Below, piece by piece: positions 9,522 to 18,611 of a stretch of 64,000 nucleotides of DNA. Below the pieces are notes generated by a model, which saw only the letters and a program-made list of their open reading frames with translations, made no database searches and had not been told where the DNA came from. Each line of letters starts with the position of its first letter. Position 1 is the stretch's first letter. This stretch comes from Streptomyces sp. NBC_01216 (lineage in GTDB: Bacteria; Actinomycetota; Actinomycetes; Streptomycetales; Streptomycetaceae), in the NCBI RefSeq assembly GCF_035994945.1, contig NZ_CP108677.1:372001-436000 (forward strand), given 5' to 3'. The position numbers and the translations under genes were made by a program.

Positions 9522-12062
9522 TTGCAGTTCGGACGTTCCCATGCCCGTCGCCGGGTGCCCCGACGCTCGCACCTGCTGATCGCCGCGGGGCTCGGTTCGC
9601 TGCTGGTCGGGATGACGCCCTGGCTCGGGCTCGCGGGCCAGCCGTCGGCGGCATCCGCCCCGAAACCCACGCCGTTCCTGCAGCAGGCCGGCACGACGCC
9701 GCCGCACCACGGCGTCGTGCCGGCGAACGCCAAACGCAGTTCGGCTCCCCTCCTCGACCGGACCGGCTGGACCGTGACCGCGAGCGACGAGGAGACCACC
9801 GGCGAGGACGGCCGCGCCACCCACGTCCTCGACGGCGACGACAGCACCATCTGGCACAGCAAGTGGAGCGGCACGCCCGCCCCGTTCCCGCACACCCTCA
9901 CCATCGACATGCACCGCACGGCGGTCGTGTCGGCGATCCTCTACCGTCCGCGGTCCGGCAGCGCCAACGGACGCATCGGCGAGTACGGCATCAGCCTCAG
10001 CACGGACGGGCGGAACTGGGGGACCCCGGTCGCCACCGGCACGCTCTCCGACGACGCCGGCAGCAAGTCGCTCGCCTTCGCCCCGCGGGGGACCCGCTAC
10101 GTCCGGCTGACCGCGCTCAGCGAGGCGGGGGGCCGCGGCCCCTGGACCGCCGCCGCCGAGATCAACCTGCTCGGTGACCCGGGGACCCCCGCCGCCACCG
10201 TCAGCCTGCCGCGGACCGGCTGGACCGCCACCGCCAGCGACGAGGAGACCACCGGCGAGGACGGCCGCGCCACCCACGTCCTCGACGGCGACGACGACAC
10301 GATCTGGCACAGCAAGTGGAGCGGCACGCCCGCCCCGTTCCCGCACAGCATCACCATCGACATGCACCGCACGCAGCCGGTCTCGGCCCTCACCTACCAG
10401 CCCCGCCAGGAGAAGGCGAACGGCCGGGCGGGCGCCTACTCCATCACCACCAGCACCGACGGCGCCAACTTCGGCAATCCGGTGGCGATGGGCTCCTGGC
10501 GGGACGACGACACCGTGAAGACCGCCACCTTCACGCGGACCAGGAGCGCCCGCTACATACGCCTGACCGTGACCAGCGAGGCCGGCGGGCGCGGTCCGTG
10601 GACCTCGGCCGCCGAGATAGGTCTGAGCGGTCCGGCCGATCCCGCCCTTCACGGCTCGTGGGGGCAGATCACCGGCTTCCCCCTGGTGCCCGTCGCGACC
10701 GCCGTGCTGCCCGGTGACAAACTGCTGGCCTGGTCGGCCTACGCGACCGACCGCTTCGGCGGGAGCAGTGGCTACACCCAGACCGCGATCCTGGACCTGA
10801 AGACCAACAAGGTCACCCAGCGACGCATCGACAACACGGGCCACGACATGTTCTGCCCCGGCATCGCCATCCTCGCCGACGGCCGCGTCCTGGTCACCGG
10901 CGGCAGCAACGCGGAGCGGGCCAGCATCTACGATCCGGTCCTGGACGACTGGTCGTCCACCACCGACATGAACATCGCCCGCGGCTACCAGGCGATGACC
11001 CTGCTCTCCACCGGCGAGGCGTTCGTCCTGGGCGGATCGTGGAGCGGGGCCGCCGGCGACAAGGCGGGCGAGGTCTGGTCGCCGGAGACCCGCACCTGGC
11101 GCAAGCTCCCGGGTGTACCCGCCTCTCCCGCCCAGACGGCCGACCCGGCCGGCCCGTACCGCGCCGACAACCACATGTGGCTGCACGCCACGTCCGGCGG
11201 CAAGGTGCTCCAGGTGGGCCCGAGCAAGCAGATGAACTGGATCACGACCACCGGCGACGGCAGCATCACCTCCGCCGGCACCCGGGGCGACAGCGCCGAC
11301 GCCATGACCGGGAACGCCGTGGCGTACGACATCGGCAAGATCCTCACCCTGGGCGGCTCCCCCGCCTACGAGAAGGTGCCCGCCACCCGGCGCGCGTACA
11401 CCGTGAGCGTCTCGGGCGACCAGGTCCAGGCGTCCCGCACGGGCGACATGACGCACGCCCGCGGCTTCAGCAACAGCGTCGTCCTGCCGGACGGCAAGGT
11501 CGCCGTGTTCGGAGGACAGGGCTACCCGGTACCGTTCAGCGACGCGACCTCCGTGCTGGCTCCCGAGCTGTGGGACCCGGAGACCGGTTCCTTCACCCGG
11601 CTCGCCACGATGGCGGTGCCGCGCAACTACCACAGCGTGGCGAACCTGTTGCCGGACGGACGGATCTTCTCCGGCGGCGGCGGCCTGTGCGGCGACTGCG
11701 CCACCAACCACGCCGACGGCGCCGTGTTCACGCCGCCGTACCTCCTCAACGCGGACGGCTCGCCCAAGCCGCGTCCCGTGATCTCGGGCGGCGTACCGTC
11801 GCGCACCACGCCCGGCGCGTCGCTGACGGTGGACACGGAGGGCCCGGTCGCCTCCTTCGTCCTGATGCGGGCCTCGGCGGCGACCCACTCGACGGACAAC
11901 GACCAGCGACGCGTGCCGCTGGCGTCGACCGCCAACGGCACCGGCACGTACACGGTGAAGATCCCCTCGGACTCCGGCGTCGTGCTGCCGGGGACCTACA
12001 TGCTCTTCGCCCTCGACGCGCAAGGGGTGCCGAGCGTCGCCGAATTCCTGACCGTCTCCTGA
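9522..12062 (+). CDS. Secreted galactose oxidase with two N-terminal F5/8 type C repeats
   Basis: An 846-residue exported radical-copper oxidase that should oxidise the C6 hydroxyl of galactose to the aldehyde with release of H2O2. A twin-arginine-like signal (RRRVPRRSHLLIAAGLG) leads to two F5/8-type-C (CBM32-like) repeats at about residues 77-222 and 228-372, then a kelch propeller and a C-terminal immunoglobulin-like domain. Counting from the TTG at 9522, the fungal active-site set is present: Cys445 (DMFCPG), Tyr489 (RGYQ), stacking Trp507 (GSWSG), Tyr703-His704 (NYHS) and His789 (ATHS). TTG is chosen for the AGGAGG site 6 bases ahead; an ATG at 9486 would add 12 residues but has no ribosome site. 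It ends in a strong terminator. Specificity for galactose over other primary alcohols is inferred. Confidence 0.9.
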   Translation: MQFGRSHARRRVPRRSHLLIAAGLGSLLVGMTPWLGLAGQPSAASAPKPTPFLQQAGTTPPHHGVVPANAKRSSAPLLDRTGWTVTASDEETTGEDGRATHVLDGDDSTIWHSKWSGTPAPFPHTLTIDMHRTAVVSAILYRPRSGSANGRIGEYGISLSTDGRNWGTPVATGTLSDDAGSKSLAFAPRGTRYVRLTALSEAGGRGPWTAAAEINLLGDPGTPAATVSLPRTGWTATASDEETTGEDGRATHVLDGDDDTIWHSKWSGTPAPFPHSITIDMHRTQPVSALTYQPRQEKANGRAGAYSITTSTDGANFGNPVAMGSWRDDDTVKTATFTRTRSARYIRLTVTSEAGGRGPWTSAAEIGLSGPADPALHGSWGQITGFPLVPVATAVLPGDKLLAWSAYATDRFGGSSGYTQTAILDLKTNKVTQRRIDNTGHDMFCPGIAILADGRVLVTGGSNAERASIYDPVLDDWSSTTDMNIARGYQAMTLLSTGEAFVLGGSWSGAAGDKAGEVWSPETRTWRKLPGVPASPAQTADPAGPYRADNHMWLHATSGGKVLQVGPSKQMNWITTTGDGSITSAGTRGDSADAMTGNAVAYDIGKILTLGGSPAYEKVPATRRAYTVSVSGDQVQASRTGDMTHARGFSNSVVLPDGKVAVFGGQGYPVPFSDATSVLAPELWDPETGSFTRLATMAVPRNYHSVANLLPDGRIFSGGGGLCGDCATNHADGAVFTPPYLLNADGSPKPRPVISGGVPSRTTPGASLTVDTEGPVASFVLMRASAATHSTDNDQRRVPLASTANGTGTYTVKIPSDSGVVLPGTYMLFALDAQGVPSVAEFLTVS

Positions 12063-12066
12063 CGGT

Positions 12067-12118
12067 CACGCGAAGGTGCCCGGTCCTCCTGGTGCGGGGG
12101 GCCGGGCACCTTCGCGTG
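12067..12118 (+). terminator. Terminator of galactose oxidase
   Basis: A perfect 17 bp stem: CACGCGAAGGTGCCCGG at 12067-12083 pairs with its complement at 12102-12118 around an 18-base loop. It begins five bases after the galactose oxidase stop codon. There is no T-run, as usual in Streptomyces. Confidence 0.85.
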
Positions 12119-12160
12119 TCCGGGGCTCGCGGGGGCCGCCCGGAGGTGGTCGCCGCTCGG

Positions 12161-12192
12161 AGCCCGGCGGGTGACCTTCGGCCGACAGGCTC
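12161..12192 (-). terminator. Imperfect hairpin ending the DUF4230 gene
   Basis: GAGCC...CGG and CCGACAGGCTC form an imperfect hairpin just past the stop of the minus-strand DUF4230 gene. Its right arm CGGCCGACAGGCT is identical to that of the terminator at 18580-18610, so it belongs to the same dispersed repeat family. Confidence 0.55.
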
Positions 12193-12197
12193 TCAGC

Positions 12198-12881
12198 TCA
12201 GACGTAGGTGACCGTGACCTGTTCGAAGCCCAGCGCGCGCAGCAGCCCCTGGAGCATGGCGGTGGTGTTCTTCTCGGCCCGCGACGGCAGGTCGCTCTCC
12301 CGCGCGGCGTCTCCGATGCGCTCGGCCGCGAGCGTGCGGACGGCCCGCTCGTCCGCAGGGTTGTCGGAGAAGAGGTCGCCCAGCCGGTCCAGCAGACCGC
12401 GCTGCTTGGACACCGCGTACGACCGCTCGGGGTCCAGCGCCGGGCCGGCCAGCCGGGCGTGCGGCAGCCGCAGCGCGGCCGTGGTGCGGGGGGCGTCCAC
12501 ACTCACGCTGTCGGGGCCGATGCCGCCGAGGTCGACGTAGGCACCCACGGTGCCGCTCGCGACGTAGAGGGTGCGGGTGCCCTTGATCGAGTCCGGCAGG
12601 AAGCGTGCGTCCTTCTCCAGGTCGACCACGACCTGGAAGGTGCCCGCGGCGCCCTCGTAGCGGTTCATGTCCTGGATCGACTTCAGCAGCGCGGGGCCGG
12701 AGCGGTCCACGGTGTCCTCGCCGAACACGTCGCCGAGATCCGGCAGCGGGTCGAACCGTCCGAGGAGCACCAGCGCCGCGACCGCCGCGAGGAGCGCGAC
12801 GGCCACCCAGGGCCGGCGTCGAGCTCCCCGGGCGCGCGCCGGGGCCGTGAGCACAGGCGTCTCGTCATCTTCGGCTCGCAT
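12198..12881 (-). CDS. DUF4230 domain membrane-anchored protein
   Basis: A 227-residue protein with a short charged start, one membrane anchor (about residues 22-42, VAVALLAAVAALVLLG) and an extracytoplasmic DUF4230 domain over the rest. The domain region starts near FQVVVDLEKDARFLP and ends with a helix-strand pair. Function of the family is unknown. The ATG at 12881 is preceded by a GGGAGG about 13 bases away, a little far; frame and domain support it. It is divergent from the two-component system and convergent with galactose oxidase, so context does not give a role. Confidence 0.82.
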   Translation of the reverse strand: MRAEDDETPVLTAPARARGARRRPWVAVALLAAVAALVLLGRFDPLPDLGDVFGEDTVDRSGPALLKSIQDMNRYEGAAGTFQVVVDLEKDARFLPDSIKGTRTLYVASGTVGAYVDLGGIGPDSVSVDAPRTTAALRLPHARLAGPALDPERSYAVSKQRGLLDRLGDLFSDNPADERAVRTLAAERIGDAARESDLPSRAEKNTTAMLQGLLRALGFEQVTVTYV

Positions 12882-13184
12882 GTCGTGCTGGTGCCCTCCC
12901 CGGCCTCGTCCACTCCTCAACGACCTCCAAGGGCAGGAAGGTTGACAGAGAAGTGATGCCGGAGACTCCGGTGACGACCCGCCGCGGCGGACCTCCTGAG
13001 GGCCGGGGCCGGGCTCCTCCCCCGTATCTCTCGCGGCGCGGACCGTGCGCGAGCCGGGCGGTGCAAGCCGCGGGGCCGGAATGTTCGGGGACTGTTCGGG
13101 CGAAGGCGGCGCCCGCCGTCGAGCGGGCGGGCCGCGGTTAGCATCGACGGGGCCGACCGGTCCTCCCCCGCGTGAAAGGCAGTG
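12882..13184. other. Divergent regulatory region before the two-component system
   Basis: 303 bp between the DUF4230 gene and the response regulator gene. It holds an 11-bp-spaced direct repeat (described separately at 13082-13100) and a TAGCAT that could serve as a -10 for the regulator gene near 13140. No small gene is convincing. Confidence 0.45.
13082..13100 (+). promoter_or_regulatory. Direct repeat TGTTCGGG, candidate response-regulator box
   Basis: TGTTCGGG occurs at 13082-13089 and again at 13093-13100, an 11 bp period that places both on one face of the helix. OmpR/PhoB-family regulators usually bind such direct repeats. It lies about 85 bp upstream of the response regulator start, so autoregulation is a fair inference. 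Confidence 0.45.
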
Positions 13185-13871
13185 ATGACGGAGTCGAAGG
13201 GCCTCGTGCTGATCGTCGAGGACGAGCGCCACATCTCCGAGGTACAGCGGCTCTACCTGGCGCGCGAGGGCTTCGGTGTCCATGTGGAGGCCGATGGAGC
13301 GAGCGGGCTCGCGGCGGCGCGGCGCATGCGTCCGGTGGCGATCGTGCTGGACGTCGGGCTGCCGAGCCTGGACGGCATCTCCTTCTGCCGTGCCCTGCGG
13401 GACGCGGGCGACTGGACGCCGGTACTCCTGGTGACCGCGCGCGGCGAGGAGGCGGACCGGATCCTCGGTCTCGAACTGGGCGCGGACGACTACCTGACCA
13501 AGCCGTTCTCGCCGCGCGAGCTGGTCGCGCGGGTCAAGACCGTGCTGCGCCGGACGGCGCCTCCGCCGGGACGGTCGCCGCTGGGCATCGGCCGGCTCAG
13601 CATCGATCCGGCCGCCCGCACCGTGCGGCGCGACGGTGAGCCGGTCGACCTCACCGCGACCGAGTTCAACCTGCTGGTGTACCTGTCGGAGCATCCGGGG
13701 CAGGTATTCACCCGCGAGCAGTTGCTCGCGCGGGTATGGGGCTATCCGGGCTATCGCGACACGCGGATGGTGGACGTCTTCGTGTCACAGGTGCGGGCGA
13801 AACTCGGTGACGCGAGCCCGATACGTACGGTCCGCGGCGTCGGGTACAGCGCGATGGTCCCCGTCACGTGA
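13185..13871 (+). CDS. OmpR/PhoB-family response regulator
   Basis: A 228-residue DNA-binding regulator. The receiver domain has acidic residues at its start (IVEDE), phospho-acceptor Asp56 in IVLDVGLP and the conserved Lys in YLTKPFSP. The C-terminal winged helix (about residues 130-225) contains LTATEFNLLVYL and the recognition region VDVFVSQVRAKL. It overlaps the histidine kinase start in GTGA, so the pair is cotranslated. The GTG three bases earlier is an alternative start. Target genes may be itself and the MMPL exporter downstream, based on a shared box. Confidence 0.93.
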   Translation: MTESKGLVLIVEDERHISEVQRLYLAREGFGVHVEADGASGLAAARRMRPVAIVLDVGLPSLDGISFCRALRDAGDWTPVLLVTARGEEADRILGLELGADDYLTKPFSPRELVARVKTVLRRTAPPPGRSPLGIGRLSIDPAARTVRRDGEPVDLTATEFNLLVYLSEHPGQVFTREQLLARVWGYPGYRDTRMVDVFVSQVRAKLGDASPIRTVRGVGYSAMVPVT

Positions 13872-15316
13872 GCCGCCGCGCACCCGGCACACGTCCCGGC
13901 TCCCTCGCGCGCAAGCTCGTGGCGCTGACCACGGTGGTCGCGGCGCTCGCCGTGACGCTGACGGGGATCGTCGCCTGGCAGACCGCCGCCCACGGCGCGG
14001 AGGACCGTGAACGCGACCAGCTGCGGCGCCAGGCGACCGTACTCAGCCGGCTGCCGGTCCTGACCGAGGCCCTGTTCAACGGCGCGCGGCTGCTCGGCGG
14101 ACCGAACGGGGTGGAGCTGGCGGTCATCGCGCCGGACGGCACCGTGAGCGGCACCGCCACGCCCGCCGTCGACACGGCGTCGAAGGCGGCGCTGCTGGCG
14201 GGACGGCCCGTCTCCACCCGCGGCGTCCTCGGGGGCCGGGAGGTGCTGCTGGTGGGACAGCCGGGCGTGCGCGGCGGGGCGGTCGTCCTGACGGAGCCGT
14301 ACGCGATCGTCACCGAGAACACCACGCGGGTCCGCCGCAGCGTGGTCGTGCCGCTGCTCGTCGGCATGCTCGGCGCCGCGCTGGCGGGTGCGCTCCTGGC
14401 CCGCCGCATCGCCCGTCCGCTCACACGCGCCGCCCGGGTCGCGCACCGCCTCGCCGACGGTGAGCGCGGCGTCCCGGCGCCGGTCGACGGCCCGCGGGAG
14501 ACAGCGGAGATCGGACACGCTCTCAACGTGCTCGACGCCGCACTGACCCACAGCGAGAACCGGCAGCGGGAGTTCCTGCTCTCCGTCTCGCACGAACTGC
14601 GCACGCCGCTGACCGCGCTTCAGGGATACGCGGAGGCCCTCGCCGACGGACTGATCGAGCCGGAGCGGCTGCCCGAGGTCGGCGGCGTTCTGGCCGACGA
14701 GACCCGTCGCCTGGACCGCTTCCTCTCGGATCTGCTGGATCTGGCCCGGCTGGAGGCGGACGACTTCCCTCTCGCCCTGGCCCCCGCCGACCTGTGCGCG
14801 GTCCTCACCGAGGCCGCCGCCTTCTGGACCGCGCCTTGCGAACGCGGCGGGGTCACCCTCCGCGTCGAGCGCGCGGAGACGACCGGAGCGGAGGGACGGC
14901 CCACGGCGGCCGGGAAGGCGGGCCGCGACACACGGGCCGGGCGGCCCGTGGTCGTGGAGACGGACGCCTTCCGGGTCCGGCAGCTGATCGACGGCCTGGT
15001 ACGGAACGCCCTCCGGGTGACGCCGGAGGGCGCACCCGTGGTGCTGTCCGTGCGGGCGGCGGCCGACGGCGGGGCCGAACTCCAGGTGCGTGACGGCGGC
15101 CCCGGTCTCTCGGAGGACGACGTACGCGTCGCCTTCGAGCCCGGAGTACTGCACGCCCGCTACCGGAGCACCCGCCCCGTCGGCAGCGGCCTGGGCCTGG
15201 CCATCGCCCGCCGCCTGGCCGAGCGGCTCGGCGGTGCTCTCCGCGTCGACGGGCACGGCCCGGAGGGCGGTGCCCGCTTCACCGTCACACTGCCGTCGTC
15301 GGTCGACGCGGGCTGA
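13868..15316 (+). CDS. Sensor histidine kinase
   Basis: A 482-residue membrane kinase partnering the response regulator it overlaps. A first membrane helix (about residues 13-37) and a second (about 155-180) flank an extracytoplasmic sensor of about 115 residues. A HAMP linker precedes the dimerisation domain with His242 in SVSHELRTPL. The HATPase domain has GSGLGLAIA near the end. A Gly/Arg-rich insertion interrupts the region between the N-box and the preceding strand (about residues 335-360). The signal sensed is not known; the following exporter suggests an envelope or drug stress. Confidence 0.93.
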   Translation: MSRRAPGTRPGSLARKLVALTTVVAALAVTLTGIVAWQTAAHGAEDRERDQLRRQATVLSRLPVLTEALFNGARLLGGPNGVELAVIAPDGTVSGTATPAVDTASKAALLAGRPVSTRGVLGGREVLLVGQPGVRGGAVVLTEPYAIVTENTTRVRRSVVVPLLVGMLGAALAGALLARRIARPLTRAARVAHRLADGERGVPAPVDGPRETAEIGHALNVLDAALTHSENRQREFLLSVSHELRTPLTALQGYAEALADGLIEPERLPEVGGVLADETRRLDRFLSDLLDLARLEADDFPLALAPADLCAVLTEAAAFWTAPCERGGVTLRVERAETTGAEGRPTAAGKAGRDTRAGRPVVVETDAFRVRQLIDGLVRNALRVTPEGAPVVLSVRAAADGGAELQVRDGGPGLSEDDVRVAFEPGVLHARYRSTRPVGSGLGLAIARRLAERLGGALRVDGHGPEGGARFTVTLPSSVDAG

Positions 15317-15486
15317 TCCCGGCACCGCTCACCCTCCCGGGACACGGACCGCGCGGCACACGGCGAGGTGCCTGTCCGGCCGGGCTCCGCGTCCGCGACG
15401 CGGCGGACCGGCCGTGCGCCGGTCCGCCGACGGACCGACCGCACTTCTCCGCCCGCTTCCCGCGCGGTCCACCCGGGCCCGTACAT

Positions 15487-15496
15487 TCCCCGAACA
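15487..15496 (-). promoter_or_regulatory. TGTTCGGGGA box upstream of the MMPL exporter
   Basis: On the minus strand these ten bases read TGTTCGGGGA, identical to 13082-13091 upstream of the response regulator. The box is about 45 bp before the exporter start. Shared sequence and gene order suggest the same regulator binds both; this is inference. Confidence 0.4.
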
Positions 15497-15539
15497 CAGA
15501 GCCGACAGCCGCCTTACCCGCGGCGTGCACGGTGAGCGC

Positions 15540-17771
15540 ATGAACGATTCGACGGCCCCAGGGCCCGGACTCCTCCACCGCGCCGGGCGCTGGTGTGCCC
15601 GCCGCGCCTGGCGCGTGATCGCCCTGTGGGCGCTGTTCCTCGTCGCTCTCGGCGCGGCCGACCACGCGTGGGGCGGATCCTTCGCCGACTCCTTCTCGCT
15701 GCCGGGGACACGTACCCAGACCGGCGCCGACCTGCTCGCGGCCCACACGAACACGTCCGGAGGCACGACGGCCCCCCTGGTGCTCCGGTCCGGGCGGGGG
15801 ACGGTCGCCGATCACGGCGAGGCGATCGCGGTGGCGGTCGGGGAGCTGCGGCGCCTGCCGGACGTCCTGGCGGTGGCCGATCCGCTGACCACGCCGGGGG
15901 CGGTGTCGGCGAACGGCACCATCGCGAAGGTGACCGTCCGGTTCGGCGACGATCCGGCGGCCTTCGACCCCACCTATCTCGCCGGGGTCGACCGTGCCGT
16001 CCGGCCGCTGCGCGCAGAAGGCATCACCGTCGAGTACGGCGCACCGCTCGGTCGGCTCGCCGCGCCCAAGTCCGCCGACCGCGTCTCGGAGGCGATCGGC
16101 CTGGCGGTCGCCGTGCTCGTGCTGCTGATCGGTTTCGGGAGCGTCGCCGCGACCGGACTGCCGCTCCTGACCGCGGTGGCCGGCCTCGCCGTCACCCTGT
16201 CGGGGCTCGGCCTGCTGGCCGGTCACTTCGGCTTCGGCCAGGCGGCGCCGACGCTGGCCGCGATGATGGGGCTCGGCGTCGGCATCGACTACGCGCTGTT
16301 CCTGACGACCCGGTACCGGGCCATACTGCGGGCCGGAGCGGAACCGGCCGAGGCCGTCGGACGCACCGTCGCGACCAGCGGCCGTGCCGTGCTGGTCGCA
16401 GCCGCCACCGTGGCCATGGCCTTGGGCGGACTCTGCGTCTCCGGCGTGGATTTCATCGGCACGCTCGGCATCGCGGCCGGCCTCGGTGTCGCGGTGGCCG
16501 CCGCCGCGTCGGTCACCCTCGCCCCCGCCCTGCTGGGGCTGATCGGTCACCGTGTCGACCGCCTCCACGTACGCGCGCCGGTCGCCGAACCGACGGGCGA
16601 AAGGGATGTGTGGCACCGCTGGGCCGACACGGTCAGGCGGCGCCCCTGGCTCTTCCTGGCCGCCGGTCTACTCCTGCTCGGTTTCCTCTCGCTCCCCGTC
16701 GCCTCCCTGCGGCTCGGCCACATCGACGCCGGGGCGCAGCCCGCCGAGAGGACCGACCGCCGCGCCTACGACCTGATCAGCGAGGGCTTCGGCCCCGGGG
16801 CCAACGGTCCTCTCACGGTCGTCGTCCACCTCGACAGCCGCCTCGTCGCGGACCCCGCCGAGCGCGGGGAACTCGCCGCCTCGCTCCGGCGGGACCTCCG
16901 TTCCGCGCCGGGCGTCGCCTCTGTGACACCACCGGTGCCGAGCCCCGACGGGGTCCTGCTGGTCACCGAGGTCACCCCCGCCACCGGCCCACGGGACCAG
17001 GCCACCGCCGAGCTGGTGCACGCCGTGCAGGACGACGTGGTGCCGCGGACGCTGGCGGGCACCGGCGCCACCGGATACGTCACCGGGCCGACCGCCGCCG
17101 CCCAGACCTTCACCGACGTCCTGCTTGCCAAACTGCCCCTGATCATCGGCGTGGTGGCCGCTGCCGCGTTCCTTCTGCTGCTCACCGTCTTCCGCAGCCC
17201 GCTGATCGCGGCCAAGGCCGCGCTGCTCAACCTGCTGTCCATCACCGCCGCCTACGGCGTGGTCGTGGCGGTCTTCCAATGGGGCTGGGGCGGGGCGCTG
17301 TTCGGCGTCACCGAGAAGGTTCCCGTGGAGTCCTACGTACCGATGATGATGTTCGCGATCGTCTTCGGGCTCTCCATGGACTACGAGGTCTTCCTGCTCT
17401 CCCGTATCCGGGAGGCGTGGCTCCTCGGGATGGACGACGACGCGGCCGTCGCTGACGGCCTCGCCGCCACGGCGCGCGTGATCACCTGTGCGGCGCTGAT
17501 CATGACGAGCGTCTTCCTGGCGTTCCTGATCTCGACAAACGTCGCGGTCAAGATGCTCGCGCTCGGTCTCGGCGTCAGCGTCGTCGTGGATGCCACGGTG
17601 GTGCGGCTTCTCCTCGTACCGGCGTCCATGTACCTCCTCGGGCGCGCCAACTGGTGGCTCCCGCGCGGGCTCGACCGGATCCTGCCGCGCTTCGATCCGG
17701 AGGGAGCCGTCGTCAGGCCGACGGCGTCTTCCGCGCGGGCCGCCGCCACGGCCCGGGGATCCGCCCGATGA
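15540..17771 (+). CDS. MMPL-family transporter
   Basis: A 743-residue RND-type membrane exporter with twelve predicted helices in two halves, each preceded by a large extracytoplasmic loop. The MMPL signature GxxxDY occurs twice: GLGVGIDYALFLTTRYR in the first half and FGLSMDYEVFLLSRIRE in the second. Family members export lipids or hydrophobic drugs using the proton gradient. The ATG at 15540 starts a run leading directly to the first helix (WRVIALWALFLVAL). It lies 223 bp after the kinase and overlaps the LmeA-like gene in ATGA, so those two are coupled. Confidence 0.92.
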   Translation: MNDSTAPGPGLLHRAGRWCARRAWRVIALWALFLVALGAADHAWGGSFADSFSLPGTRTQTGADLLAAHTNTSGGTTAPLVLRSGRGTVADHGEAIAVAVGELRRLPDVLAVADPLTTPGAVSANGTIAKVTVRFGDDPAAFDPTYLAGVDRAVRPLRAEGITVEYGAPLGRLAAPKSADRVSEAIGLAVAVLVLLIGFGSVAATGLPLLTAVAGLAVTLSGLGLLAGHFGFGQAAPTLAAMMGLGVGIDYALFLTTRYRAILRAGAEPAEAVGRTVATSGRAVLVAAATVAMALGGLCVSGVDFIGTLGIAAGLGVAVAAAASVTLAPALLGLIGHRVDRLHVRAPVAEPTGERDVWHRWADTVRRRPWLFLAAGLLLLGFLSLPVASLRLGHIDAGAQPAERTDRRAYDLISEGFGPGANGPLTVVVHLDSRLVADPAERGELAASLRRDLRSAPGVASVTPPVPSPDGVLLVTEVTPATGPRDQATAELVHAVQDDVVPRTLAGTGATGYVTGPTAAAQTFTDVLLAKLPLIIGVVAAAAFLLLLTVFRSPLIAAKAALLNLLSITAAYGVVVAVFQWGWGGALFGVTEKVPVESYVPMMMFAIVFGLSMDYEVFLLSRIREAWLLGMDDDAAVADGLAATARVITCAALIMTSVFLAFLISTNVAVKMLALGLGVSVVVDATVVRLLLVPASMYLLGRANWWLPRGLDRILPRFDPEGAVVRPTASSARAAATARGSAR

Positions 17772-18529
17772 GCCGGCGGACGGGCCGTTCCCCGAAGCCC
17801 GGTGCGGGACGGGCCGGCGGTGCGGGACCGGTCCGCCGGGTATTGCGGCGCCATCTCGTCCTGACGGTCTCGGCCGTCGTGGCCTTGGTGTCCGTGGTGG
17901 TCGTGGGCGCGGCCGAGTACACGGCCCGGGCCGTGATCCGGCACCGGATCACCGAGGCCGCCCCGGCGTTGGGTGACGACGTGGTGATCGGGACGGGCGG
18001 CGACTGGGCCGCGTGGCATCTGGCACGGCGGAGGATTCCGCGCCTGCTCGTCAGCAGCGACGACGCGGTCATCGGTCCGCTCCCCCGCGTCCGGGTCCGT
18101 GTCCGACTCGACGGGGTGCGCCTCGGCGAGCGGGCGACCGTCACCGCCACGCACGCGCGGGTCTCCGTCCCCACGGAGTCCCTCGCCGCCGCGATCCGCA
18201 CCGTCGTACCGTCCGTGGCGGTGCACGAGGTCACCACGGACCCGGCCAGAGGAACGGTCCTGGCGGCCGTCGGTCCGGGCGGCGCGGGGCAGCTGACGCT
18301 GCGTCCGGTGCTCGCGGACGGGAGGGTCACTCTCGCGGTGGACGGTCTCCGGGTGTTCGGCCGGTCCGTGCCCACCGACCGGCTCGTGACGGACGGGGCC
18401 GGCCTCGGCTCCCGGGCGGGGACGCCCCGGACGTACCCGCTCGGACTCCGTGCCACGTCCGCGCGGGTCCGGTCGGAAGGGCTGGAGGTCACGCTGGTGG
18501 GAGGCCGGAGCGCGCTGGACGGCGCGTGA
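17768..18529 (+). CDS. LmeA/DUF2993-type phospholipid-binding protein
   Basis: A 253-residue protein with a basic N-terminus, one membrane helix (about residues 28-50, LVLTVSAVVALVSVVVVG) and a DUF2993-like beta-rich domain. LmeA proteins of mycobacteria bind phospholipid and support lipomannan elongation; the Streptomyces role is not established. Its ATG overlaps the stop of the MMPL gene, so a joint envelope-lipid function with that exporter is plausible. It ends before the convergent sigma-factor gene, with a terminator between. Confidence 0.78.
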   Translation: MSRRTGRSPKPGAGRAGGAGPVRRVLRRHLVLTVSAVVALVSVVVVGAAEYTARAVIRHRITEAAPALGDDVVIGTGGDWAAWHLARRRIPRLLVSSDDAVIGPLPRVRVRVRLDGVRLGERATVTATHARVSVPTESLAAAIRTVVPSVAVHEVTTDPARGTVLAAVGPGGAGQLTLRPVLADGRVTLAVDGLRVFGRSVPTDRLVTDGAGLGSRAGTPRTYPLGLRATSARVRSEGLEVTLVGGRSALDGA

Positions 18530-18579
18530 GGCGGCGGGCGGCCGGCGGACGCGGCCCGGCCGCGCCGCCGGGCGCTCAG

Positions 18580-18610
18580 AGCCTGTCGGGTGGCCTCCGG
18601 CCGACAGGCT
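18580..18610. terminator. Bidirectional terminator between LmeA-like and sigma-factor genes
   Basis: AGCCTGTCGG at 18580-18589 pairs perfectly with CCGACAGGCT at 18601-18610. It is centred between convergent genes and abuts the stop codon of the sigma factor. Left half GCCTGTCGGGTGGCCTC recurs exactly at 20692. Confidence 0.75.
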
Positions 18611-18611
18611 G

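Noticed and set aside
9477..12023. 848-codon minus-strand frame opposite galactose oxidase
   Set aside because: Low-complexity translation and no ribosome site, whereas the plus strand has full active-site motifs.
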